A stretch of 64,000 nucleotides of DNA from Lachnospiraceae bacterium (GCA_021771695.1 JAETON010000005.1:55776-119775); one strand, 5' to 3'. Shown: positions 47,209-58,386, counted from the stretch's first letter. Numbers and translations are program-made. Notes: a model not told the origin generated them from the letters alone.

Positions 47209-48950
47209 TCACGTACTTTAATGTGTACTTCTCTTAACTGCTGTTCTGCGATTTCACCAGGTGCACCACACATCAAATCCTGCGCAGTTCCACTCATTGG
47301 GAATGCAATGACTTCACGAATATTTTCTTCATTTCTCAGAAGCATAATCATTCGGTCAAGTCCCGGTGCCATTCCTGCATGAGGAGGTGCTCCAAACTGG
47401 AATGCATTGTACAATGCTCCAAATTTTTCTTTCAATGTTTCTTTTTCATATCCGGCAATTTCAAATGCCTTTTCCATGATTTCCATATCATGATTACGAA
47501 CTGCACCGGAAGATAATTCTACACCGTTGCATACAATATCATACTGATATGCCAGAATATCCAATGGATTCTTTGTATTTAACGCCTCTAATCCACCCTG
47601 CGGCATAGAAAATGGATTATGAGTAAATCCAAGTTTTCCTGTTTCCTCATCAATTTCATACATTGGGAAATCATTAATATAACAGAAACGGTAAGCATTT
47701 TTCTCAATTAAATCCAAGCGTCTTCCCAGTTCATCACGAAGCTGTCCTGCAAAAATGCAAGCTGCTTTTTCTGGAGCTGCAATAAAGAAAATAGTGTCTC
47801 CTTCTGCAAGCCCTGCCATCTGAGCCAATTCCATTTTCATATCCTCTGGAATAAATTTATCAATCGGGCCTTTATATTTCATTTCTTCTTTGACTTCTAA
47901 ATATCCAAGACCTCCCATTCCAATAGACTGTGCAAATTTCAGAAGTTTTGCATGCTGTCCTTTGGATAACTTTGCATGAACATTTAAGGCACGTACGGTC
48001 TGTCCATGGAACGGCTTAAATGTACATCTCTGGAAAAACTCTGTTACGTCAATAATACGAAGCGGATTCCGAAGATCCGGTTTGTCTGTACCAAATTGAA
48101 GCATTGCTTCTTTATAACTGTAAATTGGATATGGTGCTTCTGTAACAATAGAACCTTTTGGCGCAAATTCTCTAAACGCAGCAGTCAACACTTCTTCCCC
48201 AACTTTGAATACATCTTCCTGTGTTGCAAATGCCATTTCAAAGTCTAACTGATAAAATTCTCCCGGTGAACGGTCTGCACGGGCGTCCTCATCACGGAAA
48301 CACGGTGCAATCTGATAATATTTATCAATTCCAGACACCATCAAAAGCTGTTTGTATTGCTGTGGTGCCTGAGGAAGTGCATAAAATTTTCCTTTATATT
48401 TTCTAGATGGAACTACATAATCGCGGGCACCTTCCGGGGAGGATGCACAGAGGATTGGTGTCTGAATATCCACGAATCCAAGTTCTTCCATCTTTTCTCT
48501 TAAAAAGCGTGTTACTTTGGAACGGAATAAGATGTTATCTTTGACTTTTCTGTTTCTCATATCCAAATAACGGTATCTTAACCGAACATCCTCACGAATT
48601 TCTTTGGATGTGGTAATTTCAAATGGAAGGTCTCTATATACCTTTCCTAAAATATCAATCTTATGTGCTTCTAATTCAATGGTTCCTGTTGGAATCTTTG
48701 GATTATATGTCTCTTCATCTCTATGCTGAATCACACCTTCCACAGATAAACATTCTTCTTTCCGAATGTTATCCAGTAAACTGGTATCTCTTAATACAAC
48801 CTGCATCACTCCATACATATCCCGTAAATCAATGAAGGATACACCGCCATGGTCACGAATATTTTCTACCCATCCGGCAATCTTTAATTCATTTCCGATG
48901 TCATTCTCAGAAATCTGATCCATTGTTTTTGTACGATACATATCTGACAT
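47205..48950 (-). CDS. aspS: Aspartate--tRNA ligase
   Basis: class II aaRS motifs: RYRYLDMRNRKVKDN, APQQYKQLLMVSGIDKYYQIAPCFRDEDARADRSPGEFYQLDFEM, GLDRMIMLL. Confidence 0.96.
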   Translation of the reverse strand: MSDMYRTKTMDQISENDIGNELKIAGWVENIRDHGGVSFIDLRDMYGVMQVVLRDTSLLDNIRKEECLSVEGVIQHRDEETYNPKIPTGTIELEAHKIDILGKVYRDLPFEITTSKEIREDVRLRYRYLDMRNRKVKDNILFRSKVTRFLREKMEELGFVDIQTPILCASSPEGARDYVVPSRKYKGKFYALPQAPQQYKQLLMVSGIDKYYQIAPCFRDEDARADRSPGEFYQLDFEMAFATQEDVFKVGEEVLTAAFREFAPKGSIVTEAPYPIYSYKEAMLQFGTDKPDLRNPLRIIDVTEFFQRCTFKPFHGQTVRALNVHAKLSKGQHAKLLKFAQSIGMGGLGYLEVKEEMKYKGPIDKFIPEDMKMELAQMAGLAEGDTIFFIAAPEKAACIFAGQLRDELGRRLDLIEKNAYRFCYINDFPMYEIDEETGKLGFTHNPFSMPQGGLEALNTKNPLDILAYQYDIVCNGVELSSGAVRNHDMEIMEKAFEIAGYEKETLKEKFGALYNAFQFGAPPHAGMAPGLDRMIMLLRNEENIREVIAFPMSGTAQDLMCGAPGEIAEQQLREVHIKVRD

Positions 48951-49039
48951 TTTCTTTCTCCTTTTCTTTTTATCTTTTTCTATCCACATTCAGGCAAAGC
49001 GTTTGATTCTATGGAAAATTCCAAAAAATTCGTAATTAA

Positions 49040-49305
49040 ATAAGAAAAAGCCCGTCCTGAAATACACTTTCAGGACGAACTTGAATAGTCCGCGGTACCA
49101 CCTGATTTACTGTCCATCTTACAGTCTCCTCTAGGGTGCCTGTTAACGCCTGGCTTACGTCGCACCTACTAACTAAATACCTCATAGTTTTCAGATTGAT
49201 GCTGGTAGAGTGTTCTTCACATAAATTCACTTTACAGGGTTTCCACTATCTCCTGCTCACTGGGAACGATAATGTATGCTACTTTTCTCCGTCGTCGCCT
49301 ATTGA
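49040..49305 (-). ncRNA. T-box leader of aspS
   Basis: Minus strand T-box AGGTGGTACCGCGGA (49103-49089) followed by terminator GTTCGTCCTGAAAGTGTATTTCAGGACGGGCTTTTTC; promoter TTGACA-18-TATAAT at 49338-49309. Confidence 0.93.
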
Positions 49306-49451
49306 ATCATTATATAAGAGAAAAACTGTATTTGTCAATTCATTTTTCTTCTCTTTTTCAAAAGATTTTTCTGCCCCTTCTTTTCAAAAAAATTGTATAA
49401 AATTTACCATATTTAGAAATACTCTAGAAAAACCAAAAGGAGATTTTTATT

Positions 49452-50789
49452 ATGTCTGAAAAAATTATTATCATTGGTGCCAACCATGCCGGCACTGCTG
49501 CTTTAAATACAATTCTTGATTATTACCCGGACAAGGAAGTTACAGCCTTTGATGCAAATTCCAATATTAGTTTTCTTGGCTGCGGAATGGCTTTATGGAT
49601 TGGCGGTCAGATCTCCGGTCCCGAAGGACTTTTTTATTCCAGCAAAGAACTTTTAGAGGCCAAAGGTGCTTCCATTCATATGAACACCAAAGTGTCATCC
49701 ATTGATTTTGAACATAAAACGCTGAAAGCCAAGTGTTCTTCTGGAGATTATTATGAACAATCCTATGACAAACTAATCCTTGCAACCGGCTCCATTCCTG
49801 TAACTCTTCCACTGGAAGGTATGGATCTTGAAAATGTCCAATTTGTTAAATTATACCAAAACGCGCAGGATGTCATTCAAAAACTAGAAGATCCATCCAT
49901 TCAAAAAGTCACTGTCATCGGTGCCGGGTATATCGGCGTAGAACTTGCTGAGGCTTTCCAGCGAAACGGCAGGGAAGTTACATTAATTGACTCCGCTCCC
50001 GGCTGTTTAACCAGTTATTATGATGATTTATTTACACGCCGTATGGAGAAAAATTTAAAAGAACACGGCATCCATCTGGCATTTGGAGAAACCGTTCAAA
50101 AAATAGAAGGAATCAAAAAAGCAGAAAAAGTTATTACCAATCAATCTGCCTATCCTGCAGATATGGTAATCTTCTGTGCCGGATTTCGTCCAAACACAAA
50201 ATTAGGAGATGGAAAACTGGAACAGTTCTCCAATGGAGCCTTTCTTGTCAACCGCCGTCAGGAAACCAGTATCCAAGATGTCTATGCCATTGGCGATTGT
50301 GCCACTGTATACAATAATGCTTCGCAGCAGACAGATTACATTGCATTAGCCACTAATGCTGTCCGCTCTGGTATCATTGCTGCTCATAATGCCTGTGGTA
50401 CTTTCCTAGAATCCCCTGGTGTACAAGGTTCCAACGGCATCAGTATTTGGGATTTAAAAATGGTCAGCACTGGGCTTTCCTTACAGAAAGCGAAAAAAAT
50501 GGGATACGATGCAGACGCTGTTGATTATGAAGATTATCAAAAAGCCGGATTTATGGAACACGATAACTATAAAGTCGTCATTCGTATAGTATACGACAAA
50601 AAAAGCCGGGTTATTCTAGGTGCCCAGCTTTGCTCAGAATATGATATTTCTATGGCAATTCATATGTTTTCCATGGCAATTCAGGAGCAGGTTACCATTG
50701 ATAAGTTGAAATTATTCGACTTATTCTTCCTTCCGCATTTTAATCAGCCTTATAATTATATTACCATGGCCGCCCTAAAAGCAATTTAA
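49452..50789 (+). CDS. NADH oxidase / CoA-disulfide-reductase-family flavoprotein
   Basis: [49 protein letters not shown] (active Cys), [29 protein letters not shown]. Confidence 0.93.
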   Translation: MSEKIIIIGANHAGTAALNTILDYYPDKEVTAFDANSNISFLGCGMALWIGGQISGPEGLFYSSKELLEAKGASIHMNTKVSSIDFEHKTLKAKCSSGDYYEQSYDKLILATGSIPVTLPLEGMDLENVQFVKLYQNAQDVIQKLEDPSIQKVTVIGAGYIGVELAEAFQRNGREVTLIDSAPGCLTSYYDDLFTRRMEKNLKEHGIHLAFGETVQKIEGIKKAEKVITNQSAYPADMVIFCAGFRPNTKLGDGKLEQFSNGAFLVNRRQETSIQDVYAIGDCATVYNNASQQTDYIALATNAVRSGIIAAHNACGTFLESPGVQGSNGISIWDLKMVSTGLSLQKAKKMGYDADAVDYEDYQKAGFMEHDNYKVVIRIVYDKKSRVILGAQLCSEYDISMAIHMFSMAIQEQVTIDKLKLFDLFFLPHFNQPYNYITMAALKAI

Positions 50790-50823
50790 AAATATCATTT
50801 CTTTTATCTTCCTATATGAATAT

Positions 50824-50866
50824 ACCGCCTGACATTATCATGATAACTTTGTCAGGCGGTTTTTCA
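50824..50866. terminator. Terminator after NADH oxidase
   Basis: ACCGCCTGACATTATCATGATAACTTTGTCAGGCGGTTTTTC. Confidence 0.85.
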
Positions 50867-50954
50867 ATTTCTCACATTTGTTCTTTTCGCAATTCCCTGT
50901 TTTTAAAAATTCTCTTTCCATTGGGCAGATGTATTGAATTTTTAATCTTTGATT

Positions 50955-53087
50955 CTAGAATTCTCTTCCAGTAAAGACAGCCACAGAACGAGGACGCATA
51001 ATAAAGTCATAATCAATTCTAATTTCTTCGTCTTCTTCATAATAATATTTATGCTTTTCATCTCCATAAGTATTGACGCTTAAATGCCATGCCCCTCTTT
51101 GTCCCAAATGTGGAAGTGTAATTCTTACATCCTCCCAATGAGGATTCACAAAAATATATACAAGATCATCTTTTCCTTTTTCTTTATCATACCCGGCAAA
51201 ACTAATACCAAATGCCTTCGTATCTTTAGAAAGCTCTGTTCGATCCGCATTCATATCATGTGCATGAAGAGACTCCATTCCACAAACCGCATCTGGAAGC
51301 TTTTTCTGAATAATCGGATGTTTTTTGCGATATGCAATCATAAATTTAAAAAACTCGAATAACTCCCTGTTTTTTTCTAAAAGTCTCCAATCCAGCCATG
51401 AAATTTCATTATCCTGACAATATGCATTATTATTTCCATATTGTGTATTTCCAAATTCATCCCCGGCTAAAAACATCGGCGTCCCCCGGCTGCACATCAA
51501 TACTGTACAAGCATTTCGGATCATTTGCAGCCGCATTTCTCGAATCTCAGGATTATCTGTTTCTCCTTCCACTCCGCAATTCCAGCTGCGGTTATCATCA
51601 GAACCGTCTGTATTATCCCATCCATTGTCTTCATTGTGTTTCATATTATAAGCATACAAATCATACATTGTAAAACCATCATGACAGGTTAAAAAATTTA
51701 CACAAGAATTATAACCGGCATATGGCCCTTTATAATCCGGATAAAAGCCGCCATATAAATCACCAGAACCAGCAATACTCCAAGCTGCATCCTTATATGC
51801 CCATGTTTCGCCTTTTAAATATGCCCGAAGTGCATCCCGGTATCTTCCATTCCACTCTGCCCAGCGTCTGCTGGCAGGAAAACTTCCTACTTGATACATG
51901 CCTCCGGCATCCCATGCTTCTGCAATTAATTTTACATTGCTAAGCACCGGATCATAGGCAAGAGTTCTTAAAAGCGGCGGATTATTCATTGGCGAACCGT
52001 CTTCATTCCTTCCTAAAATACTGGCAAGATCAAAACGGAATCCATCGACTCTGTAACTAATGGTCCAGTATCTTAAACATTCCAAAATCATTTGCTGTAC
52101 AATTGGATGGTTGCAATTCAATGTATTTCCGCAGCCGCTGAAATTATAATAATTTCCATCTGGTGTTAACATATAATACACTTTATTATCAATTCCTTTA
52201 AAACAGAAATTATTTCCTTTTTCATTTCCTTCTGCCGTATGATTAAATACTACATCCAAAATAACTTCTATGCCATGATCATGCAGTGCTTTAATCAATT
52301 CTTTCAGTTCTCTTCCCTCACGGTTAAATTCGTCGGTTGCCGCATAACTGCTGTTTGGTGCAAAAAAACTAACTGTATTATATCCCCAATAATCCAGCAG
52401 CTTTTTCCCATCAATCTCTCTTGCATTCATTGTTTCATCAAACTCAAAAATCGGCAGCAGCTCTACTGCATTGATTCCTAGTTCTTTTAAATACGGAATC
52501 TTTTCCATAAGTCCTGCAAAAGTTCCTTTATGCTCCACACCGGAAGACCAATGCTGGGTATATCCTCTGACATGCAGTTCATAAATAATCAAATCGCTCA
52601 TTTCCTTAGATGACTGCGGCATATCTCCCCAGTCAAACATATCTTTGACAACTCTGGCATGATATGCATTCAGCTTCTTTTCTCCCCAAATTCTCTGTCC
52701 CGCTACTGCTCTTGCATATGGATCTAACAAAATATTCTTTCGATTATATAACATTCCTTCTTCCGGACAATACGGTCCATCGATTCGATATGCATATTCA
52801 AATTCTTCAATATCCAATCCAAATACAATCATAGAATAAACATCACCTATCTTATATTCCTCTGGAAACGGCAATACTGCAAATGGTTCTTCCTGTTCTT
52901 TATGAAACAAAAGTAACTCACAATATGTTCCATGATGAGTGTGTATCGTAAAATTTACTCCGTTTGGCAGTGCCATCGCTCCATTGACATCAAACATCCC
53001 CGGACGGACAGGGAATCCGCTGATTTCTCCCATCGGGACTGCCGGTATTGGATAATCTGTTATAAAACTCTGACTATGTAATTTCAA
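50955..53087 (-). CDS. glgX: Glycogen debranching enzyme (GH13, GlgX-like)
   Basis: CBM48-like N-terminus, VILDVVFNHTAEGN, GFRFDLASILGR, LIAEAWDAGG, FLTCHDGFTMYDL. Confidence 0.92.
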   Translation of the reverse strand: MKLHSQSFITDYPIPAVPMGEISGFPVRPGMFDVNGAMALPNGVNFTIHTHHGTYCELLLFHKEQEEPFAVLPFPEEYKIGDVYSMIVFGLDIEEFEYAYRIDGPYCPEEGMLYNRKNILLDPYARAVAGQRIWGEKKLNAYHARVVKDMFDWGDMPQSSKEMSDLIIYELHVRGYTQHWSSGVEHKGTFAGLMEKIPYLKELGINAVELLPIFEFDETMNAREIDGKKLLDYWGYNTVSFFAPNSSYAATDEFNREGRELKELIKALHDHGIEVILDVVFNHTAEGNEKGNNFCFKGIDNKVYYMLTPDGNYYNFSGCGNTLNCNHPIVQQMILECLRYWTISYRVDGFRFDLASILGRNEDGSPMNNPPLLRTLAYDPVLSNVKLIAEAWDAGGMYQVGSFPASRRWAEWNGRYRDALRAYLKGETWAYKDAAWSIAGSGDLYGGFYPDYKGPYAGYNSCVNFLTCHDGFTMYDLYAYNMKHNEDNGWDNTDGSDDNRSWNCGVEGETDNPEIREMRLQMIRNACTVLMCSRGTPMFLAGDEFGNTQYGNNNAYCQDNEISWLDWRLLEKNRELFEFFKFMIAYRKKHPIIQKKLPDAVCGMESLHAHDMNADRTELSKDTKAFGISFAGYDKEKGKDDLVYIFVNPHWEDVRITLPHLGQRGAWHLSVNTYGDEKHKYYYEEDEEIRIDYDFIMRPRSVAVFTGREF

Positions 53088-53246
53088 CTTTCTCTTACCT
53101 TTCTGCTTTCGTTATTTCTATTTTATCATTGACAATAACTACCTTATTATACCATAGCAAAGACAACATCTGTAAGATTTCTTTTTCAAAAGAACCCTTT
53201 CCATCTAATCTCTGCTTATGTTAAAATAAATCGGTGAGGTGAATTT

Positions 53247-54617
53247 ATGAATTACGATGTTATTATTGTAGGTGCCGGACCGGGAGGTATTTTTTCTGCC
53301 TACGAACTGATCCAATCAAAAAAGGATTTAAAAATTGCTGTATTTGAAGAAGGATTTCCTTTGGAAAAGCGGCATTGTCCCATTGATGGAGACAAAGTAA
53401 AATCCTGTATCAAATGCAAAACCTGTGCAATCATGAACGGTTTCGGCGGTGCAGGTGCTTTTTCTGATGGAAAATACAATATTACCAATGATTTTGGCGG
53501 CACACTTTATGAATACATTGGAAAAGAACAGGCAATTGATTTGATGAAATATGTCGATGAAATCAATGTAACACACGGCGGAGAAGGCACAAAAATGTAT
53601 TCTACCGCTGGAACGAATTTCAAAAAACTCTGCCTTCAAAATAAGCTAAAACTTTTAGATGCTTCCGTAAGGCATCTTGGAACAGATATAAATTACGTTG
53701 TATTAGAAAACCTTTATGAAGAATTAAAAAATGATGTTGATTTCTATTTTCATTCTTCTGTCAATAAAATTGAATGTATCAACAACGGCTACCGAATCCA
53801 TTACAATCATACATCTCTAGATTGTACAAAATGTATTATTTCTGTTGGAAGAAGCGGAAGTAAATGGATGGAAACCGTATGTCAGGATTTAGATATTCCT
53901 ACCAAATCCAATCGTGTGGATATCGGTGTCCGTGTAGAACTTCCTGCTGTCATTTTTTCAGATTTGACGGATGAACTTTACGAAAGTAAGATTGTATACC
54001 GTACTGAAAAATTTGAAGATAACGTGCGGACTTTCTGCATGAATCCATATGGTATTGTCGTTAATGAAAACACCAATGGTATCGTCACCGTCAATGGCCA
54101 CAGCTATGAAAATCCAGAACAGCAGACAGAAAATACAAATTTTGCACTGCTTGTTGCAAAACATTTTTCTGAACCATTTAAAGACAGCAACGGCTATGGC
54201 GAAAGCATTGCCAGACTTTCTAATATGCTTGGCGGCGGTGTTATTGTACAGCGTTTTGGAGATTTAGTGAGAGGACGCCGAAGCACGGTAAACCGTATCA
54301 AAGAAGGTTTAGTAACTCCTACACTAGCTGCAACTCCGGGAGATTTAAGCCTTGTACTTCCAAAACGTATTTTAGATGGTATTATAGAAATGATTTATGC
54401 TCTGGATAAAATTGCACCGGGAACTGCCAATGACGATACTCTTCTTTATGGTGTAGAAGTAAAATTTTACAATATGGAAGTAGATATTGATGAAAATCTC
54501 GAAACAAAACATAAAGGACTTTATATGATTGGAGACGGAAGTGGTGTAACCCATTCTCTATCCCATGCATCTGCCAGCGGTGTATACGTTGCTAGGAAAA
54601 TTGCAGAAACCTTATAA
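53247..54617 (+). CDS. NAD(P)/FAD-dependent oxidoreductase (uncharacterised FAD-dependent dehydrogenase family)
   Basis: MNYDVIIVGAGPGGIFSAYEL, CxxC near N-terminus, GLYMIGDGSGVTHSLSHASASGV. Confidence 0.9.
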   Translation: MNYDVIIVGAGPGGIFSAYELIQSKKDLKIAVFEEGFPLEKRHCPIDGDKVKSCIKCKTCAIMNGFGGAGAFSDGKYNITNDFGGTLYEYIGKEQAIDLMKYVDEINVTHGGEGTKMYSTAGTNFKKLCLQNKLKLLDASVRHLGTDINYVVLENLYEELKNDVDFYFHSSVNKIECINNGYRIHYNHTSLDCTKCIISVGRSGSKWMETVCQDLDIPTKSNRVDIGVRVELPAVIFSDLTDELYESKIVYRTEKFEDNVRTFCMNPYGIVVNENTNGIVTVNGHSYENPEQQTENTNFALLVAKHFSEPFKDSNGYGESIARLSNMLGGGVIVQRFGDLVRGRRSTVNRIKEGLVTPTLAATPGDLSLVLPKRILDGIIEMIYALDKIAPGTANDDTLLYGVEVKFYNMEVDIDENLETKHKGLYMIGDGSGVTHSLSHASASGVYVARKIAETL

Positions 54618-54694
54618 AATGAAAACAACTTTATGAAGTAACACAGAACGGCATTTCCATCATATCATATGGGAAATGCTGTTCCAAAATAATT

Positions 54695-56053
54695 TTATTT
54701 TATCAATCTCTTTTCCATCTCCAGCTTCTTATGTAAATGTATAGACATAACAATGGTAACTGCCGCAGAGAGTACATCTGCTATCGGCTGTGCATAAAGA
54801 ATTCCGGTCTTTCCAAAAACTATCGGAAGAATCAGTATCATTGGCACAAAACAAATCCCCTGACGGCATACTCCAAGAAACAGTCCTTCTTTTGCTTTCC
54901 CCAAAGCAAGAAATAGGAAGGAATATACCGTATAATAACCAAACAGCCAAAAAGATAATCCATTCGCCCAAAGTGCTTTCTGTCCAATATGTATCAATTC
55001 CCTGTCTCCTGCGGTAAACATAGATATGATTTGTGTGGAAAACAGGATAAGAATTCCACCGAATATCACACAAAATATCGTTGACCATAGGATTGATGTC
55101 TTGATTGCCTCATACATCCGTTCATACTTTTTTGCTCCATAACTGTATCCTGCAATCGGCTGAAACCCTTTCAAAAATCCAAATACTATTAAACTTCCCA
55201 TGGAAATAATTCTTGTGACAGCACCCATTCCGGCAATCACGGAATCTCCATATGGTTTTGCCTGCATATTCACCAACATAACAGAAAGACTGGTCAGCAA
55301 TTGAAAGATCAAAGTCGGAATTCCTATTTTCAGAATTTCACATATCATTTCTTTTGAAAAATAGCATTTCTTTATACGAAAACTAAAAACACTCTTCCCA
55401 CTGAATATATAACATAAATAAACTGCAGCAGAAACAATCTGTGAAACCGCTGTAGCAATGGCAGCACCGGCAACACCGAATTGAAAGCTATAGATAAAAA
55501 CCGGATCTAATATCATATTTAATACTGCCCCTGCCAGCAATGCACACATGGTAGTTTTGGCAGCTCCTTCACTCGTAATCAGATTGTTCATCGTAACATT
55601 GAATACATTAAAAATAGATGACGTCACATAAATACTTGCATAAGTTACGGCATAAGGCAAAATACTTCCCGTTGCACCTAACACTTTTAAAATAGGATTC
55701 AAGAAAATAAGTGTACCTAAAATTATCAACGCTCCAACAAACACACTGCTATATAAGGCGGTACTGGCAGCTTTGTCTGCAGTTTCTTTGTCACCATTTC
55801 CCAGTAATCTGGAAATATAGGATGCAGCCCCATTTCCAAATAAAAGTCCTAATCCTACCACGACTTGTCCAATCGGAAATGCCACAGATATAGCACCCAT
55901 CTGACTGGTTCCCAGTCCTCCGACAAAATAGGCATCTACCAGATTGTACAATGCGTTAATCATCATACCAATCATTGCAGGAATCCCCATGGCTAAAAGT
56001 GCTTTGGGAATCGAAACACTTCCCAATAATTCCATTTTTTGTTCTTTCATCAT
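54695..56053 (-). CDS. MATE family efflux transporter
   Basis: 452 aa; LLAMGIPAMIGMMINALYNLVDAYFVGGLGTSQMGAISVAFPI. Confidence 0.94.
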   Translation of the reverse strand: MMKEQKMELLGSVSIPKALLAMGIPAMIGMMINALYNLVDAYFVGGLGTSQMGAISVAFPIGQVVVGLGLLFGNGAASYISRLLGNGDKETADKAASTALYSSVFVGALIILGTLIFLNPILKVLGATGSILPYAVTYASIYVTSSIFNVFNVTMNNLITSEGAAKTTMCALLAGAVLNMILDPVFIYSFQFGVAGAAIATAVSQIVSAAVYLCYIFSGKSVFSFRIKKCYFSKEMICEILKIGIPTLIFQLLTSLSVMLVNMQAKPYGDSVIAGMGAVTRIISMGSLIVFGFLKGFQPIAGYSYGAKKYERMYEAIKTSILWSTIFCVIFGGILILFSTQIISMFTAGDRELIHIGQKALWANGLSFWLFGYYTVYSFLFLALGKAKEGLFLGVCRQGICFVPMILILPIVFGKTGILYAQPIADVLSAAVTIVMSIHLHKKLEMEKRLIK

Positions 56054-56086
56054 AATTTTCTCCTTTTGCTTTATTATTTCTTATTT

Positions 56087-56157
56087 TACTATAAACTATA
56101 TTACTATAATTTATAGTATATTGACTACAAGAATGTATATTACTATAATTTATAGTA
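56087..56157. promoter_or_regulatory. PadR operator array in the divergent MATE/PadR intergenic region
   Basis: Identical palindromes TACTATAATTTATAGTA at 56102-56118 and 56141-56157; degenerate third site TACTATAAACTATATTA at 56087-56103. Confidence 0.85.
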
Positions 56158-56184
56158 GATGTCAACATAAAAACGGAGGTTATT

Positions 56185-56757
56185 ATGACAACAATTGATT
56201 TGATTGTATTAGGAATTTTAAAAAAAGAAGCTTTAAGTGCCTATAATATTCAAAAATTAGTAGAATACCGCAACATATCGAAATGGGTAAAAATCAGCAC
56301 CCCTTCTATTTATAAAAAAGTGCTTCAATTAGAAAAAAAAGGATATATAAAAAGTCATCTTGTAAAAGAAGGAAAAATGGCAGAAAAAGCCGTCTATTCT
56401 TTGACGGATGCCGGGAAACAGGCTTTTGAAAAACTCATGATGGAAATCTCCTGCAAACCAGTTCATATGTTTTTAGATTTTAATGCTGTTATCGTAAATT
56501 TGGACAATCTCTCTCTAGAGGAACAGAAAACATGTCTAAAAAATATAGAAGAAAATGTCAAAACTTTAAAGACATGTATCGAAGAAAATATAGATATGAA
56601 AAAAGATAAACCAGCGATTCCTGAAACAGGCATGGCCGTCTTACAACAACAGCATATACTGGCTCAAGCTATTGAAACTTGGATTGATTCAGTGAAAAAA
56701 AATATTGAAAATAAGAATAAAGTTTTACACGGAGGAATCCCCAAATGGCAAATATGA
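56185..56757 (+). CDS. PadR-family transcriptional regulator
   Basis: TIDLIVLGILKKEALSAYNIQKLVEYRNISKWVKISTPSIYKKVLQLEKKGYIKSHLVKEGKMAEKAVYSLTDAGKQAF. Confidence 0.94.
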   Translation: MTTIDLIVLGILKKEALSAYNIQKLVEYRNISKWVKISTPSIYKKVLQLEKKGYIKSHLVKEGKMAEKAVYSLTDAGKQAFEKLMMEISCKPVHMFLDFNAVIVNLDNLSLEEQKTCLKNIEENVKTLKTCIEENIDMKKDKPAIPETGMAVLQQQHILAQAIETWIDSVKKNIENKNKVLHGGIPKWQI

Positions 56758-57551
56758 TCAACATAACCGATTTCAATTCATCGGAACTAGATATTTATGC
56801 AAGATTATCGGAAAAACAGCTTTTTCATTATCACGAACCGGATTTCGGATTATTTATTGCGGAAAGTCCAAAAGTCATTGGAACTGCTTTAGATGCCGGA
56901 TATGAACCTGTTTCCCTTCTTGTAGAAGAAAAACATATCCATGGACAGGCAAAGGATATCCTTTCCCGTGTTGGAGATACACCTGTCTACACTGGAACAT
57001 TTGAATTATTATCCAAAATTACCGGATTTAAAATGACTCGCGGCGCTTTATGTGCTATGAGAAGAAAGCCTATGCTTTCTGTAGAAAATGTATGCAGAAA
57101 TGCTAAACGCATTGTTGTTTTAGATCAGGTGATGAATCCTACCAATGTAGGTGCAATTTTTCGTTCTGCTGCCGCATTGAATATGGATGGTATTCTGCTG
57201 ACACAAGGCTGCAGCAATCCCCTTTACCGACGTGCCATTCGTGTCAGTATGGGAACTGTTTTCCAGATCCCCTGGACATATATAAATTCAGAAATTTCTT
57301 CTTTAAAAAATCTCGGATTCGCTTCCGCTGCCATGGCATTAGATGAAGATTCTATTTCTATTGATCATCCAGCCCTTGTGGCAGAAGAAAAACTTGCCAT
57401 CGTTATGGGAACTGAAGGAGACGGTCTTGCATCATCTACCATTGAAAACTGCGATTATACGGTCTGTATTCCAATGGCTCATGGAGTGGATTCCCTCAAT
57501 GTAGCTGCTGCCAGTGCTGTAGCATTCTGGCAATTGGGAAATTCTAACTAA
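56745..57551 (+). CDS. TrmH/SpoU-family RNA methyltransferase
   Basis: VVLDQVMNPTNVGAIFRSAAALNMDGILLT, AIVMGTEGDGL, IPMAHGVDSLNVAAASAVAF. Confidence 0.95.
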   Translation: MANMINITDFNSSELDIYARLSEKQLFHYHEPDFGLFIAESPKVIGTALDAGYEPVSLLVEEKHIHGQAKDILSRVGDTPVYTGTFELLSKITGFKMTRGALCAMRRKPMLSVENVCRNAKRIVVLDQVMNPTNVGAIFRSAAALNMDGILLTQGCSNPLYRRAIRVSMGTVFQIPWTYINSEISSLKNLGFASAAMALDEDSISIDHPALVAEEKLAIVMGTEGDGLASSTIENCDYTVCIPMAHGVDSLNVAAASAVAFWQLGNSN

Positions 57552-57565
57552 GAAAAAATGAGAGA

Positions 57566-58045
57566 TTAATGTTTCCCTTTTTTCATTCTTACTTTACCCG
57601 TTACATTCTCTACAACCAATTTAAAAACTTTGGTTTGAGGCATTACTGCTTTATTAAATGGAAATTCTTTCTGATGATAATGTTCCATCAAAATACACAA
57701 AGCATCATATTTTTCATCATCAGATAAGATTTCCATATGCCCTTGCCCAATTACACTTTTATATTCCATGGTGCAGCTTCCCCGGTCTATTTCTGTGACT
57801 AAATTATGCCCGCAATCCATCTCAAAGCTTGCCCGGTTATCTTTTTTTATTAGATCATATTTTGTGCCTTCCACAGCTCCATGAAAATATAACTCAATAA
57901 CATGATCTATTACTTTCATTCCAAAATTAAGCGGCAGTATGTATGGATAACTGCCATTATTGAAAGCAATCCGGCAGACATCGCATTGCTCCATAATTGT
58001 TATAATCTCCTGAAAATCTTTTACTTCTCTATCTGAACGACGCAT
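57566..58045 (-). CDS. Pyridoxamine 5'-phosphate oxidase-like / NimA-type flavoprotein
   Basis: MRRSDREVKDFQEIITIMEQCDVCRIAFNNGSYPYILPLNFG. Confidence 0.9.
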   Translation of the reverse strand: MRRSDREVKDFQEIITIMEQCDVCRIAFNNGSYPYILPLNFGMKVIDHVIELYFHGAVEGTKYDLIKKDNRASFEMDCGHNLVTEIDRGSCTMEYKSVIGQGHMEILSDDEKYDALCILMEHYHQKEFPFNKAVMPQTKVFKLVVENVTGKVRMKKGKH

Positions 58046-58047
58046 AT

Positions 58048-58386
58048 TTATTTCTCCTCTCTCTTTTCCGGGTACTCTTTATCTTTCCAATACCACCATT
58101 TTAATTTTTCCGGTTCATGCTCGTCATGCTCGGCAAAATACACTGCACATCGAAACACATAGAGTACACATCGATCATCTCGAAATCCTTTTTTTATACA
58201 ATCTAAATGATATAATTCCTCTGGATCTTTGCCCTTTAAATCCTCGATGCATTGAATCCCAATATTCCGCAAATGCTGTTCCATATTTTTGCCTATCCCC
58301 GGTATTTTCTTTAAATCATGAAATTTTTCCATACAATTTTCCTCCAAACAACAGTGGTCATATTCTAAATATCCAAAACATTTCAT
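58048..58386 (-). CDS. Helix-hairpin-helix (Cdd1-like) protein
   Basis: DLKKIPGIGKNMEQHLRNIGIQCIEDLKGKDPEELYHLDCIKKGFRDDRCVLYVFRCAVYFAE; start uncertain (58449 or 58386). Confidence 0.8.
   Translation of the reverse strand: MKCFGYLEYDHCCLEENCMEKFHDLKKIPGIGKNMEQHLRNIGIQCIEDLKGKDPEELYHLDCIKKGFRDDRCVLYVFRCAVYFAEHDEHEPEKLKWWYWKDKEYPEKREEK

Noticed and set aside
49036-49230. 64-aa minus-strand ORF in the aspS leader
   Set aside because: Region is the T-box RNA; the ORF is incidental
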